NCBI GenBank assembly: GCA_030760725.1
Contig: JASWHV010000003.1
Location: 58,542,517 to 58,606,516 of the forward strand
From: Neostapfia colusana
Taxonomy: Eukaryota > Streptophyta > Magnoliopsida > Poales > Poaceae
Direction of reading: 5' to 3'
Length of the DNA stretch: 64,000 nucleotides
The position numbers and the translations under genes were made by a program. The notes under the pieces are model-generated. The model was not told the DNA's origin and did not search any database. It saw only the letters and a list, made by a program, of their open reading frames with translations. Each line of letters starts with the position of its first letter. Within the stretch, counting starts at the first letter, position 1. Shown here piece by piece: positions 33,072-44,996 of this stretch.

Positions 33072-34875
33072 CTGCGGTTCTAAGGGAAGGCCCCTTACAA
33101 ACCTTGGTCTAGTTCAGAGATACCGGTCGATGGCACACACAAGCCCTCTTCGCAGAATCTACGAGGATCCTCCTGCACAATGGCAGAACAGCAAAGTTTT
33201 TTAAGTAGAAAATTTTCTCTGTAATGCTTGAAATTACCATGTTAATCAAAGAAAAATAAAAAGAATATCCATCATTGCCAATAATAAAATGATCCCTAAA
33301 TGCTCTATATGGGTTTTTAAGTATAGGGTTTTGGATACTAAACAGTGTCATTACATCCTGAGAAAAATTATTTACTGAAGCCACACTCGCTTTTCTCCTT
33401 TTTGAGGAGCTACCAGACCACGAGCTCGGCGGGAGGCATGACGATGGTGGCATCTAGTGCTCGTACGACATTGTGCCTAGATCTAAGGTTGTTGAGACCA
33501 GATTCAGACCAGTGGTATGGTGCAATGGCCGCATGCATGGGCGGCACAGATGGTAGGCGATGATAGGGTGACGAAGGTGGCACAGATGATATGCACGCGG
33601 GTGAGAAATAAGTAGAATTTAAAAGGACAAAAAGTCGGCCTTCTAGCTCAAAGTACTCCGTTCGAGGCGGCGAGGATGGTACACACTAGTGGCTGAGGTG
33701 GCACGGAGGATGTGGTGATAGAGGTTGGATCTGGCGACCTTGTGATTAATTTGGTAGATGGTGTCCGGTGTTTGGATGGGGCATATGCAGGTGCCACGAA
33801 GCTGGTGATGCTCATGGTGTGGTTGTGGCGTGGACATGGTGATGCTTGCGGTGGAAGCCGACGATGTTGGCGTGGGAGTGATAGACATGACGAAGTAGTG
33901 GAGATGCTACCAGCTGCTCGAGAGGTGGGTTCGTTCGGTTCCGAAAATTGGTGGCAGTGACGGTGGCCTTGATTAGTCAGGTGGTAGAGAGGAGGGGAAG
34001 GGTACAAGTAAAGGTCTTGTCTGTCGATGTGTCTAGCCAACAAGAATGATGTTTGCAGGCACTGTGAACCCTTTTGGGTTGTTCTCGTAGCAGTTCTTCC
34101 TCTTCAGTGAGATCCTACGAGTAAAAATCAAGTCTAGATTCTCTGGACGAGTGATGGTGAAACTGTTGTGCTGTGTTCCTCCCTAAAGGCGTCACTTTTG
34201 GAGGTTCTTTTGCAGCCTTTCTCGACTTACCAGCGGATCGTCTCCTATCATTGGTCCTTTTAACTGCTTCGATGGCGACAGGTCTATAGAAGAGAAGCAG
34301 ACCTTCTTCTCTCTCACCTTCCCCCTCTATAGTTTTCTTGCCCTTGGGCTGCTAAGAGGTTGCGTGGTCGATAACATATTGTTCTGATGTTGTTGGTGTT
34401 GTGCGGTATCACAAAGGTCTCATTGTTGTCTACCAACACCTGACTCGATGCAAGTCTTTTTCTCAGACCAGAAAGTATGCTCGAGTGTCCAACTAGCTAA
34501 GTTGAGATGCACAGATGCCCAACTACTATTATATTGTGTGCGGTTTTGGTTGGATTATGCCTTATTAGTCATCCAGTTGTACGATTTTTAGTCCCGATTT
34601 TTCATATAAAATTGATCAATTATCTTCTTATATAATTCAATAAAGGAGGTCCCTACCCTTTCCGAAGGTTCTTCAAAGAAAATAAAACTATACATATTTA
34701 TGAATTACCCACCATTGTTGATATGATACAACTTAGCCTAGAATGTCACTGTACATGTTCATAATTTACCTATCACTAACATTATAGAGTTGAATCCACG
34801 CCACATGAGAAAAGAGATGATGACAGTACCCTTAAATTCAAACGGGGCGGGGAAGGGGCGCACATGAAAGGCATT
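33072..34875. other. Unassigned 1.8-kb region
   Basis: I recognise no gene, LTR or inverted-repeat element here. Short open frames at 33400-34040 are low-complexity and lack known motifs. The region is bounded by the GCTAG duplication on the left and the ATAGA duplication on the right, so it may be older host sequence. Confidence 0.5.
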
Positions 34876-34880
34876 ATAGA

Positions 34881-35222
34881 TGTTGGACTTGATTACGCCG
34901 GAATCTCACTTTGGACGCTATGAACAGAAGAATCTGGTTTTTGCGCTGCGTGAACAGAGTGCAGCATTTTCTATTCTTCCATTTATAATGCAATGAGTAC
35001 AAACAAACATGCCTACTTTTATGCAGAATCAACAGACGTGCCCACACCTGATGACTTCGTTGCCCAGAGAAAAACTTGGATCAACATGCGCCATGGCCAC
35101 CACAAGTCGGCGCTCATGTCGCTCCTTCATGCAAACGTTCTGTATGCAGTCTACTATGCCAATTATTCAGACAATTATGCACTGAACAAATGCAGTTAAA
35201 AGACATGTCAGGCTTACCAATA
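34881..35222 (-). repeat. 3' LTR of Copia-2
   Basis: 342 bp. It matches the right LTR but ends CCAATA instead of TCAACA on the plus strand, so the terminal CA dinucleotide has mutated. Confidence 0.9.
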
Positions 35223-35297
35223 ATTCTCCCCCTAAGTCTGACATCATTTATCTATGTTGACAAGTCCAAGTCTTGCGTGCAGCTCAACAAATTGATC

Positions 35298-36620
35298 TTA
35301 CGGAAGAGATTTCGTCAGTATGTCAGCCAGTTGACTACCAGTGTCAACATGTTCTAAATTTACCCTGCCTCTGCAACGCACTGTCTGATAAAATGAAATC
35401 TTGATGTGTTTACTGCGATCATGAAATACAGGGATTTGGCTTAATTGGATGGCTGACTGGTTGTCGATCTTTAATGTGAAGGGATCAGCTTCCCTCTCTC
35501 CTTTGAGTTCTGCTAGGAGTCTGCTGAGCCACACCCCTTGACACACTGCTGTGGCAGCTGCGCTATATTCTGCCTCGCAACTTGACAAGGCCACAACTCT
35601 CTGTTTCTGGGACTGCCAGGTGATCAAGTTATCATTCAGGAAGAAAAGAACACGTGTGGTGCTTTTGCGTGTTTCAACGTCACCAGCAAGGTCGCTGTCA
35701 CTATAACCGATCAGGACATCTTCTCCTTTCTTCCTTCTATAACAACAACCATAGTCCACTGTCCCTGCTACATACCTCAACATCTTCTTCACAGCTAGGA
35801 GGTGCTCAGTTGTGGGCTTCTCCATAAATCTGCTTACATACCCCACTGCATAAGCCAGGTCTGGCCTTGAATTCACTAAGTATCTTAAAGCACCCACAAT
35901 TCTTCTGTATTCAGTAGCGTCTACAAGAGGGGCAGAGCTCGACTTACTTAGCTTTAATCTGGTCTCCATGGGAACATGGCTCGGGTTGCACCTTCCTAAG
36001 CCTGCAGCCGCAAGAATCTTCAATGCATATGCACTTTGTCTTACTTTTATGTCATCTTTGTCTTGACTTACTTCCAGTCCGAGGTAATACTGCAACGAAC
36101 CAAGGTCGGCCATCTGAAATGTGTTTTTCATCTCCTTCTTGAACTGTTTGAGTTCATCGAGGTTGCCACTTGTAATTACCAGGTCGTCGACATATACTCC
36201 AACAATGAGCTTGTGTCGATATTCCTGGTCTCCCCCTCGCATGTACACTGCATGTTCAGATTCACTGCAGCAAAAACCAAGTGTCAGCAGAACTGAGACC
36301 AATTTAGCGTACCATGCACGAGGTGCTTGGGGTAGCCCATAGAGTGCCTTGGACAGGCGCAACACCTTTGTTTCTGCTCCGGCAACAACAAATCTTGGTG
36401 GTTGTGCGACGTTGACTTCTTCTTGCAACTCACCATTGAGGAATGTCGATTTCACATCCATGTGATGGATCGGCCACCCCTGTCCCACCGCGTATGTCAG
36501 CAGGAGTCGCACTGACTCTAGCCGCGCCACCGGCTCGAACACCTCATCGAAGTCTACTCCCTGTTGCTACACGTACCCTTTTGCACCAGCCGCGCCTTGT
36601 ATTTGTTGATGTTGCCGGCA
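35298..36620 (-). pseudogene. Copia-2 reverse transcriptase and RNase H (3' part of pol)
   Basis: The frame reads open from within the RT domain to a stop at 35298. Visible motifs are FEPVARLESVRLLL, MDVKSTFLNG with the first RT aspartate, and VYVDDLVIT with the YVDD catalytic box. RNase H follows with GYSDSDLAGD, SSCEAEYSAAA and DNQSAI, then ADILTKSLP. The RT start lies across the solo LTR: AGNINKYKARLVQKG at about 36580-36615 continues from WVFKIKRD at about 39810-39830. This part of pol looks well kept, but the gene as a whole is split. Confidence 0.9.
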
Positions 36621-36625
36621 GCGTC

Positions 36626-39600
36626 TGTCACACCCGGTTTTCCATAAGGAACACCCGAGCGTATTCTCACATGTATGCCAGGATCGGTTGACTCATACAT
36701 ATGCCGACAAGAGTGTAATATCATTATATTACAAGCCAAGTTCAACGTACAACATAATATTACATCATAGTACATGAAATATCAAATAAGAGTTCCACTA
36801 CACTATAACACAACAGCGGAAGACTACAGCGTGGGTGCTCCAGTTCACAGGCGTTGCCCCGGGGTTTCGCCAACCTAGAACAACTCCTCGGGATCGAAGT
36901 CCTCCTTATCGAAGTCTACATCTTCATTTGCACCTGAGCAGCATATGACATCCAACAAAAGCAAGTTTGAGTACCCAAAGGTACTCACCAAGTGTAGGAA
37001 AGAATGTTATGAAGGCTAATAGCAAGGAAGGCTAACATGGTTAAGCACTATGCATTATCCCTAAGCCTTAGCTTAGCAGCCTATCTTACTAAATGATAAT
37101 CCCACCATCATCATAATTAAGTTATTAATGTTAGTTTACACCACCCAACAACCTCTTTCCACCCATATCCATGTTTCTCTAATCATGGACAAGTCCAAGC
37201 CACTCTTGACCGTGAGCACGGCTGTCATGACAGTTTGGTTCTCTGCAGAGATTGTACCACTTTACCCACAAGTAGTGATTTCATCCCCTGTTGCCAGGTG
37301 GACTAAGAAACCTCCCTGATATCCGTGGTTGCAAGCCACATTACACACTTCCTTTGGTGTGCGATCAGGAGATCACTACATGGCCTTTACAAAGGGTCTA
37401 CCGGCAAGTACAAGCCCACTGAGGTTTCACCGCTGTAGTTCCTGGGAGTAACCCTCCCCTACAGAAGCCCCCTCTTGAGCATTGCAGTTCCCAGGGCAGT
37501 CAAAAATGGACTCCCATTCCCCGCACCATCCAAACACTCATACTATACCGGCAAACTCCTAATTAATTGGCCAAGCTGCCCCATCTCAGTCTTGTGGTGG
37601 CACTGTAAAGCTGGGTTAACTGTTCCATGAACCGGTCCTTAGAATCTAAAACGGGCACTAACTCAATCCCGAGTCTCGTGCACGAAGCACCAACCAAAAC
37701 AACCAGCCTGTCTAGATTCCTAATACCTTGACACACTCTTGTGTCTTTCATATATTTCCACAAGACGAGTAACATCAATGTTCCATTCATTCTCTAAGTT
37801 CTAAGTATGCATGGCTAAGCACATAAAATGATAACCATCAAATATCAACTAAGTCCCTTCATGGTTCAACAAGGAATGATAAAGGAATATAACTAGGAAA
37901 ACAACCTAAATTAGGTTTCATATTAATGACATCATGCAAGCATTCTAACTAAACACCCTAGAATAGGAACAAAGTGGTCAAGGAACACTTGCCTTTGAAT
38001 GAAGAGGGATTTACTTCAAACTCTTGATCTTGAAGGGTATGGAACAATTCTTGGGTTGGTTCTATCCATACATATGCACACAAAATAATGCCAAACATTA
38101 CATAAGAATCTTGACAATGCACTTCAATCATACATATTTGATTTTACACCTACACTTATTGATTTCATGTCATTTTATGTGAGTTAGAAGGAAAATAGGT
38201 TTCAATTGGGTACGTATACCCTTCTATTTTGCTTTTTCTATAGCCAAACACTCACTTTCAACCTGTGAGGTGATTTGAAATAATTTTAGAATTTTATTTG
38301 TACGTATGTTGATTTTTATAATTAATTAATTCCCAAAAATTATTTAAATTATTATTATAATGATTTTCAGAACTCATATTACTATTTTTTCTACTTTTCA
38401 GAACCTATTTACGTATTTGAAACAGTTTCCAAAATTTTCCTTCATTATATAGTATTTTTACCTATTTTCAGTATTTATTTAATTCTTAAAAATGCATTTT
38501 CAGTCATTTAAATAATTATTCTGGACTACAGAAACTTCAAATGTATAAAAACATAAAAACAGAATAATATTGTGCTGTTTAACAAATTTCTACAATTTTT
38601 CTGATATTTATATTATTTTTGTTTAAATTTTCAGAATTAATTTGTCATTATATAATTAATTTCAGTCTTTGGAACTAATTACTTTTAATTTCAGATTTAA
38701 TATTCTGGTCAGAATGTTTAAACAGGGTTTTTAATAAGTTTCTAACATTTTCAGAAATTATTTAACCTAATTTGAGTAATTAAAGAATTAAATTCAAATT
38801 TTAAAACTGATTTGGGTCAATTTGTGATAGTTACAACTTTTCTAGGGTTCAAATTGAAATTACAGAACTATTTGATTAATTTGCAAATCACACAGGGGCT
38901 AATTGGTTATTTTAAACTGAATTTCCTAATTTCTAATAAGCCTAGGGTTAATTCTGCAAGAATCAGGGGCTATCTCATACTTATTCAAATCTCCATGGAC
39001 TAAAGCATTAAAATCTCAACGGTTATAACTAAATTGAATGTGGGCCGTCGGATCTGAGATCAACGGCCCAGATTTAAATAACCGAACCGGTACGCATGTT
39101 CTAATCAGAGCCGTTGGCTCAAATCCGACGCACCAGAAGCGGCCACGTCGCCCTATACCCGTCTTCCCCGCGTCCGGCGGCCGCGCGATCGCCGGCGAGC
39201 GGCGGCGGTGGCCGGAGACTTTCGGTTTTCCCGATTTCTCTACCAATTCTTGATATACTTGCACCAGGAGAGAGAGGAGAGGGTGGGGAACTCACCTAGG
39301 AGGGTTTTGGAGACCGGATTTGGCTGGAGACTCATGATCGACGGTGGCAGTGGGAAGACTCCAGCGATCTTCGTCGGGATCAGTCTCCAGGCGTGTTTCT
39401 TCAAGGAATTTGGTTGGGATTTCCTTCTGATGGCTGAGGGAGTGTGTAGGAGTCGTCAGAATCAAAGATCATCGTGAATTTTCGAAGAATTGGGTTTGGA
39501 GGCGGTTTTTCTTATTCGGGCGAGATGAGTGGTTTCGGTGGGGGAAAATGATCGGGGTCGGGCTGTTTATATAGAGGGGGAACCGGCGGCGGTTGTGGGG

Positions 39601-39799
39601 GCGCCGGTTGCAGAGGAGGCGCCGCAAATTTGGCACATGGCCGAATCCTTTCTCACATGCGATAATAGAACGAAAATAAGAGAGAGGGAGAGGAGGGCTG
39701 CGGTTAGGGTGAAGGAAACTGACGCGTTGGGCTCCTTTGGCAGCCAGAGAGAAGGGAGGGGGCGGTTTTGATCCGTTTGTGGAGAATTCGGGTGTTACA
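36626..39799 (-). mobile_element. Solo LTR, 3.2 kb, inserted in Copia-2 pol
   Basis: On the minus strand it begins TGTAACACCCGAATTC and ends AACCGGGTGTGACA. The 5-bp duplication GCGTC is perfect (36621-36625 and 39800-39804). Its first part matches the truncated LTR at 44997-47123, and its last part matches the solo LTR ending at 33066. The middle (about 38200-38900) is AT-rich. A TATATA motif lies near 39560. The open frames inside it have no retroelement domain. Confidence 0.92.
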
Positions 39800-42645
39800 G
39801 CGTCTCTCTTTATCTTGAATACCCACTTAAGACCGATTCGGTGAACTCCGGTCGAGGCTTCCACCAACTCCTAGGTCTCGTTCGCCTCGATCACCGTCAT
39901 CTCATCGAGCATGACTTGTCGCCAGCACACGTTCTCCTGTGCCTCTTGGAACGATGTTGGTTCATCAGTGTCTGCGAGTAATAGATTCCCCGCATGTCCA
40001 GATTGTGCGAGCCCAAAGCTGGTCCTGCATCATCAATGTTCCGCAGTGTGCAGAACCTTAGTGGTGCACCGTCGTCGTGATCCACATCCAATTCCACCTC
40101 TCCTCCTGCAGGCGGTGATGCAAGCTCAACTCCAGGTTCTGGAAGTGGGTGCTCCAAAGCTGGTGAGGCAGAACGTGGTGCAGAGCCTGGAGATGCCTGA
40201 CTTGCTCCTGAAGCAGGGCTCACCGCTTGTTCTTCATGGCACGTGAGCACTACCTCAGGTGGGTCAACACCCACAGGACTGACGATGAACTCACTGTCAA
40301 TCTTGTCTCTATCCCAATTCCAGCTTCCCTCTTCATCGAACACCACATCTCGTGTGACGCGAACATCCTTGGTTGTTGGACCGTACACACGATAGGCCAT
40401 TGATCCAACCTCATAACCCACGAAGATCATAGGCCTGCTCCTGTTTTCAAGTTTCCGCAAATGAGGTCATGTGTCCTTCACATGGGCCACACACCCAAAG
40501 GTCCGCAGATGCTGAACTGATGGCGTGCTCCCAGTCCAGAGCTCAAATAGTGTCCTGCCTCCTGCATCTTTTGATGTTGACCGGTTGAGAACATACACCG
40601 CCGTCACAACTGCCTCCCCCAGAATGCGCTAGGGAGTCACTTGGCCTTGAGCATACACCTTGCCACCCCTACCACAGTCTGGTTCCTTCGCTCGATGACA
40701 CCATTCTGAGGAGGTGAGTATGGTGCAGTGAGCTGACGTTGAATACCCCATTCCGTGAAGTATGAAATGGTTCACCGTGAGTTCGCCCCCGCGATCAGTA
40801 TGCAGGGCACGCAAGTGCTTGCCACTTTTCTTCTCTGCTGCCGCTTGAATAAGCTTGATGGCTGCTGGTGTGCGATCCTTGGTAGGAAGCAACACAATCC
40901 ACATGTATCTACTGTAGTCGTCAACAAGCAAGAGGAAGTACCGATTACCACTTGGTGTTATCGTAGATATGGGGCCACAAATGTCTCTGTGTACCAGCTC
41001 CAAAGGCTCCAGATCTCGCCGAAGGGCTTGACGTGGAAATGGTGTCCTACATTGCTTGCAGGCAAGACACGCCACACAGAGCTTATTCACTTGAGACAGG
41101 ATGGGGAGGCCGGGCACCAGCTCTTCTCGTCCCATCTTCCGCGGAGATTCTAAGTTTATGTGACCAAAGCGATCATGCCACCTCTAGACGTCTTCCCCGA
41201 CGCACACCGCCAGACAGACCGGCCTTGCAATGGTGATGTCGAGCACGTACAACCGCCCAATGCTGCACCGAATCTTCACAAATAGTCGCATCCTCTCATC
41301 ACGAATCCTCATGACCCTTGCTCAATGTGAATCTGGAATCCATCTTCATCAAGTTGACCGCATCTGACGATTTTCGCGGTAAGACACGGAATGTAGTAGG
41401 TATTGGCGAGGATCTGGTGCTCTCCGTTCTTGCACGCGAAGAGGATGGTGCCACAGCCTTCGATCTGCACAACAGAGCCATCGATGAACCGTACCGTGCC
41501 GATGACGCCGGTGTCGAGGTTCGCGAAGGCTTCTTTAACGTCGGTCCTGTGGTTGGAGGCCCCGGTGTCGAAGATCCATCGCTTGGGGTCTCCCCTTCCA
41601 TTGTCTCCCGGCACCGCATACACCTCTTTCTCCTCCATCTCGACGCGCCGCTTGGGCACCGACGAGGTGGTCATTGGCCATTGATGCGCCGCCTGCTTCG
41701 TTGGCTCCGCGTCTCTTCTAGAGAGATTCAGGGTGACTGAGTCCTTCACTATGGCGTGGGCCAGCAAGAGGGTACCCTCATCTTTCTTCAGTCACATGGG
41801 CTTGTTCCTCACGTCAAGGCCTGCTGCGACATTCTCTGGCCCAATGCCCAATCTTTCCACAAGAGCGGCACTTGTCATTCCCATGTATCGGATTTGACCC
41901 ATTACGACCCGAGCTCGAATTTGACATGGTCTTCTTCTTCCCGTCGCGTTCTCTGTCGCAGCTACCGGAGGTGCCGCCGTGACGATTTGCCCCTTGGATC
42001 CTTCTGCTTGTAGTGCTCGAGCCATTCTTCTTCGGTGAGATAGAGTTTCTCCCCGTCGCATCGATCGCCGATGTGGTCTCCATCGTCCTCGACGGCCTTT
42101 AGTCGCGCCGTGACCTCCACTGACAAAGATGCAATGTCGAGAAGAGTTTCAATTGAGACAACCAGTTGGTGATACCTCGGTCATGCAACGCGCAGGTATT
42201 TCTCGACGATCTTGTTGTCGAGCTCTGGGTCACCCTGTGCTGCGAGCTAGATGGTCAGGGTTGTTAGACGCATGGAGAAGTCTTCAACAGACTCGCCGTC
42301 GCGGAACGCCAGCTGTTCATACTCCCTTCGAAGCTTCTGTGAGCTCGCCTTGCGAACTCGATCCCCGCCGATCCTCATGGTCCTGATGCTGTTCCACGCC
42401 TCCCTCGCCAACGGCTTGGTCGCGAGTGCAGAGATCAGCTAAGGCGGTACCACACTGCAAATGGCGTCGAGCGCCATGCGGTCCATCTGAAAGTAGACGT
42501 CACCGTGATCAACAGCTTCCCAGAGTAGTCGCGCCTCCATCTTTATCTTCATCAACAATGCCCAGTTATTGTAGTTAGTCTTTGTAAGTAGTGGATAGTT
42601 CGCCGGACCTGCCATTGCCACCTTCTCTACCACTCTCTCCACCAC
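39800..42645 (-). pseudogene. Copia-2 gag, protease and integrase (5' part of gag-pol), broken
   Basis: On the minus strand, gag starts near 42645 (TKTNYNNWALLMKIKMEA) and has a CCHC knuckle (CRSCGKIGHWARECRS, about 41830). The aspartic protease has WIFDTGASNH (about 41590). Integrase shows a CxxC pair, HRDICGPIS, VDDYSRYMW and HTDRGGE (41135-40700), but the third catalytic block near 40680 is out of frame. Downstream, RPMIFVGYEVGSMAYRVY (about 40430) is the post-integrase Copia block. At least three frameshifts separate these pieces, so no polyprotein can form. Confidence 0.85.
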
Positions 42646-42767
42646 GATGCACTCGCTGCCGCGTCCTCCCCGCGTTCTACACGACGGAGACCTTCCACAC
42701 CTGCTGATCTCATCGTCAGGAGAGCGCTATCGAGTCACCATCGATCAACCACAACTCTGATGCCAAT

Positions 42768-43123
42768 TGTTGGACTTGATTACGCCGGAATCTCACTCTG
42801 GACACTATGAACAGAAGAACTCTGGTTTTTGCGCTGCGTTAACAGAGTGCAGCATTTTCTATTCTTCCATTTATAATGCAGGGAGTACAAACAAACATGC
42901 CTACTTTTATGCAGAATCAACAGACGTGCCCACAATAGGTGTGCCCACGCCTGATGACTTCTTCGCAGAGAAAAACTCGGATCAACGTGTGCCATGGCCA
43001 CCACAAGTTGGCGCTCATGTCGCTCTTTCATACAAACGTTCTGTATGAAGTCTACTATGCCAATTATTCAGACAATTATGCAATGAATAAATGCATTTAA
43101 AAGACATATCAGGCTTATCAACA
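42768..43123 (-). repeat. 5' LTR of Copia-2
   Basis: 356 bp; it carries a short extra stretch (AATAGGTGTGCCCAC region, about 42931-42945) that is absent from the other LTR. Confidence 0.9.
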
Positions 43124-43383
43124 ATAGAGAAAAGAGCAACAACAAAAAAAGGGTGTACCCAGTGCCGAATGCTCCCAAACATGTAGGGTCTGGGGAAGGA
43201 AAAAAGGAGCAATAACGAAAAAAATCAATGATCCATGACGACATAATATTGTTTAATTACTTGCTAGTTTCTTTTTACAGTCAAAGCTTAAGAAAAGTAT
43301 TGAAGCCCTGCCTATCTTATCTATTGCGGAAAATCGCTACCCTGAGCGTTTGAACAAGCATATGTAAATTATGTTGCAAACGG

Positions 43384-43416
43384 TATAAAAACATGCACAC
43401 GCGTCATGTATGACGC
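43384..43416 (+). promoter_or_regulatory. TATA box and dyad of a GST relic
   Basis: TATAAAA at 43384-43390 is followed by the perfect dyad GCGTCA-TGTA-TGACGC at 43401-43416, about 250 bp before the relic's start codon. Both half-sites carry TGACG. Confidence 0.5.
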
Positions 43417-43492
43417 ATTGGTTCTTGGCGCCTTCATTGACCATACTACTGCAAGCTTTACTAACTCGGACCTCCAAGCCAGATAAAGAATA

Positions 43493-43593
43493 CTCCATCC
43501 GTTCTGAAATAAATGACGTTTAGGACAGCAAATTTAGTGAAAATTGAACTAGATTTCTTATCTTAAACATCATTTATTTTAGAATGGAGGGAG
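43493..43593. mobile_element. Stowaway MITE
   Basis: The ends CTCCATCCGTTC and GAATGGAGGGAG are near-perfect inverted repeats, flanked by TA on both sides. Length is 101 bp. This is the standard grass Stowaway form. It sits in the 5' leader of the GST relic. Confidence 0.9.
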
Positions 43594-43664
43594 TACCGTA
43601 GAGGACAGAAGCTCCAACGCTAGAAGCCTAGAACCATTACACAGCCGGGCATCCACAGTTGGAG

Positions 43665-43753
43665 ATGGCCGGAATAAATGGCGAGCTTAAGTTGCTTGGA
43701 CAGTAGGCAAGCCCATTCGTCACAAGAGCGAAACTTGCGCTGTCTCAAGGCTG
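43665..43753 (+). pseudogene. GST relic: start of a tau GST exon 1
   Basis: MAGINGELKLLGQ is followed by TAG at 43704-43706 and then ASPFVTRAKLALS. Similarity stops near 43745. The TAG falls where GST-1, GST-2 and the 44783 copy have Trp. Confidence 0.88.
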
Positions 43754-44566
43754 TGTCTCTATTTTCAAATATATTTTTGTTGAAATTGGTAGATCACCAT
43801 GTCACATTATAAATGAAACATATCAACATTTCAATTGATTTGTATCTGTGGAAGAGTTGTGCATTTCTTTCTCACGCAATTGGTGTTCGATCGGGGTCAG
43901 GGACTGATATTTCTTCTAAAACAAAGTCTGGACTTAAAAATCGTTCATTACTCCTGATCTTATCAAGTAGCAAATCGTTCCCCGAAGCCTTCAAGGGATA
44001 GACAACATAGGGTTTTATCGAGTTTTTTTTTTCTGGAACGTATGCACTTCTCTCTCCCTCTCGATCGATCGATCAACAGATTGACCAATCTGAGAATAGG
44101 ATTGATAAAGAGGCTTAACAAAAGATGAGTAGCTCGGAGCATGACCCGGAGTGCAGAGCCACTGCTGCTGAAGTTTAACCTTTCCTCTTTTGTTTCTACT
44201 AAAAATTTTGAAAACGCCTTACAAAAGGGTTATGGGTAACTTTTAGAAAACTTTATTTGTAATGTTTGTAACATATTTGAGAAAATTTTACCATGAAAAG
44301 TTTATGAAAACATTATGAAAACTTATGAAACAGGTTTTTGGGGAAAAGAAGTTGCCGGAAGGATGCGTCTACTAGTTTGAACCACATCAGCTTAGAGATA
44401 CGAGGATGAGATCTCTGTGTTTGAAACACAACAGCTTGGCCGCCAAGCAAACCATACAGAATACTCTATATGCTTTCTACAAGCTGGAGATAAGCATGTA
44501 ATTAATCGGCCCCTAGAAGGTGAACCAAAATAAATAACTCTCGAACACTTGAATAAGCATCAGCTT
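43754..44566. other. Intergenic sequence between GST relics
   Basis: AT-rich; no gene or mobile-element ends recognised. Confidence 0.5.
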
Positions 44567-44620
44567 TATAAAAGCTATTGCACACAGTACAAAAATAGGC
44601 ACAAGCGTCCTGCGTGACGC
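44567..44620 (+). promoter_or_regulatory. TATA box and dyad before GST-5
   Basis: TATAAAA at 44567-44573 and the imperfect dyad GCGTCC-TGCG-TGACGC at 44605-44620, with one TGACG half-site, lie ahead of the start codon at 44783. Confidence 0.5.
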
Positions 44621-44782
44621 ATGGGTGTTGGGTGCTTCCGTTGACCGTACCAGTACAACAATCACAGCTTCTCAGACCTCGATCCTCAATAAATGGTCCA
44701 ACAGAGGACAGCTCCGAAGCTAGGACACACGCGGGCGGCAGGCCAGGCACAAGCGCAAGCTGACACGCATCCATAGTAGGAG

Positions 44783-44996
44783 ATGACCGGAGGAACCTGC
44801 AGCCAGATGAAGCTGGTCGGACAGTGGGCGAGCCCATTCGTCACCAGAGACTTGCGCTCGGCCTCAAGGGCCTGAGCTGCGACTACGTCGAGGAGGACCT
44901 AGGGAACAAGAGCGAGCTCCTCCTGAGCTCCAACCCGGTGCACAAAGCGGTGCCCGTCCTGATCCACAACGGGAAGCCCATCTGCGAGACGCAGGT
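44783..44996 (+). pseudogene. GST-5: tau GST exon 1, frameshifted and cut by an LTR
   Basis: The frame from ATG 44783 (MTGGTCSQMKLVGQWASPFVTR) breaks near 44850, where 4 bases are missing relative to the relic at 43665. The second frame continues with SNPVHKAVPVLIHNGKPICETQ and stops at 44996, where the LTR begins. The rest of exon 1 and all of exon 2 are not found downstream in the window. This gene is a clear tau GST by motif but is broken twice. Confidence 0.9.

Larger units (their letters stand above)
34881..43123 (-). mobile_element. Copia-2: old Copia retrotransposon, split by a solo LTR
   Basis: Short LTRs (34881-35222 and 42768-43123) begin TGTTGGACTTG on the plus strand, with a perfect duplication ATAGA at 34876-34880 and 43124-43128. 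Next to the right LTR the minus strand reads ATTGGCATCAGAGT, a Met-tRNA-type primer site; next to the left LTR it has an AGGGGGAGAAT polypurine tract. Gene order on the minus strand is gag, protease, integrase, RT, RNase H, which is Copia order. By eye the two LTRs differ at roughly 8% of positions and one has a ~14-bp insertion, so the element is old. Confidence 0.95.

Noticed and set aside
33648..34043. A 131-codon open frame on the minus strand in the unassigned region.
   Set aside because: His/Pro/Ser/Thr-rich composition, no recognised motif and no supporting signals.
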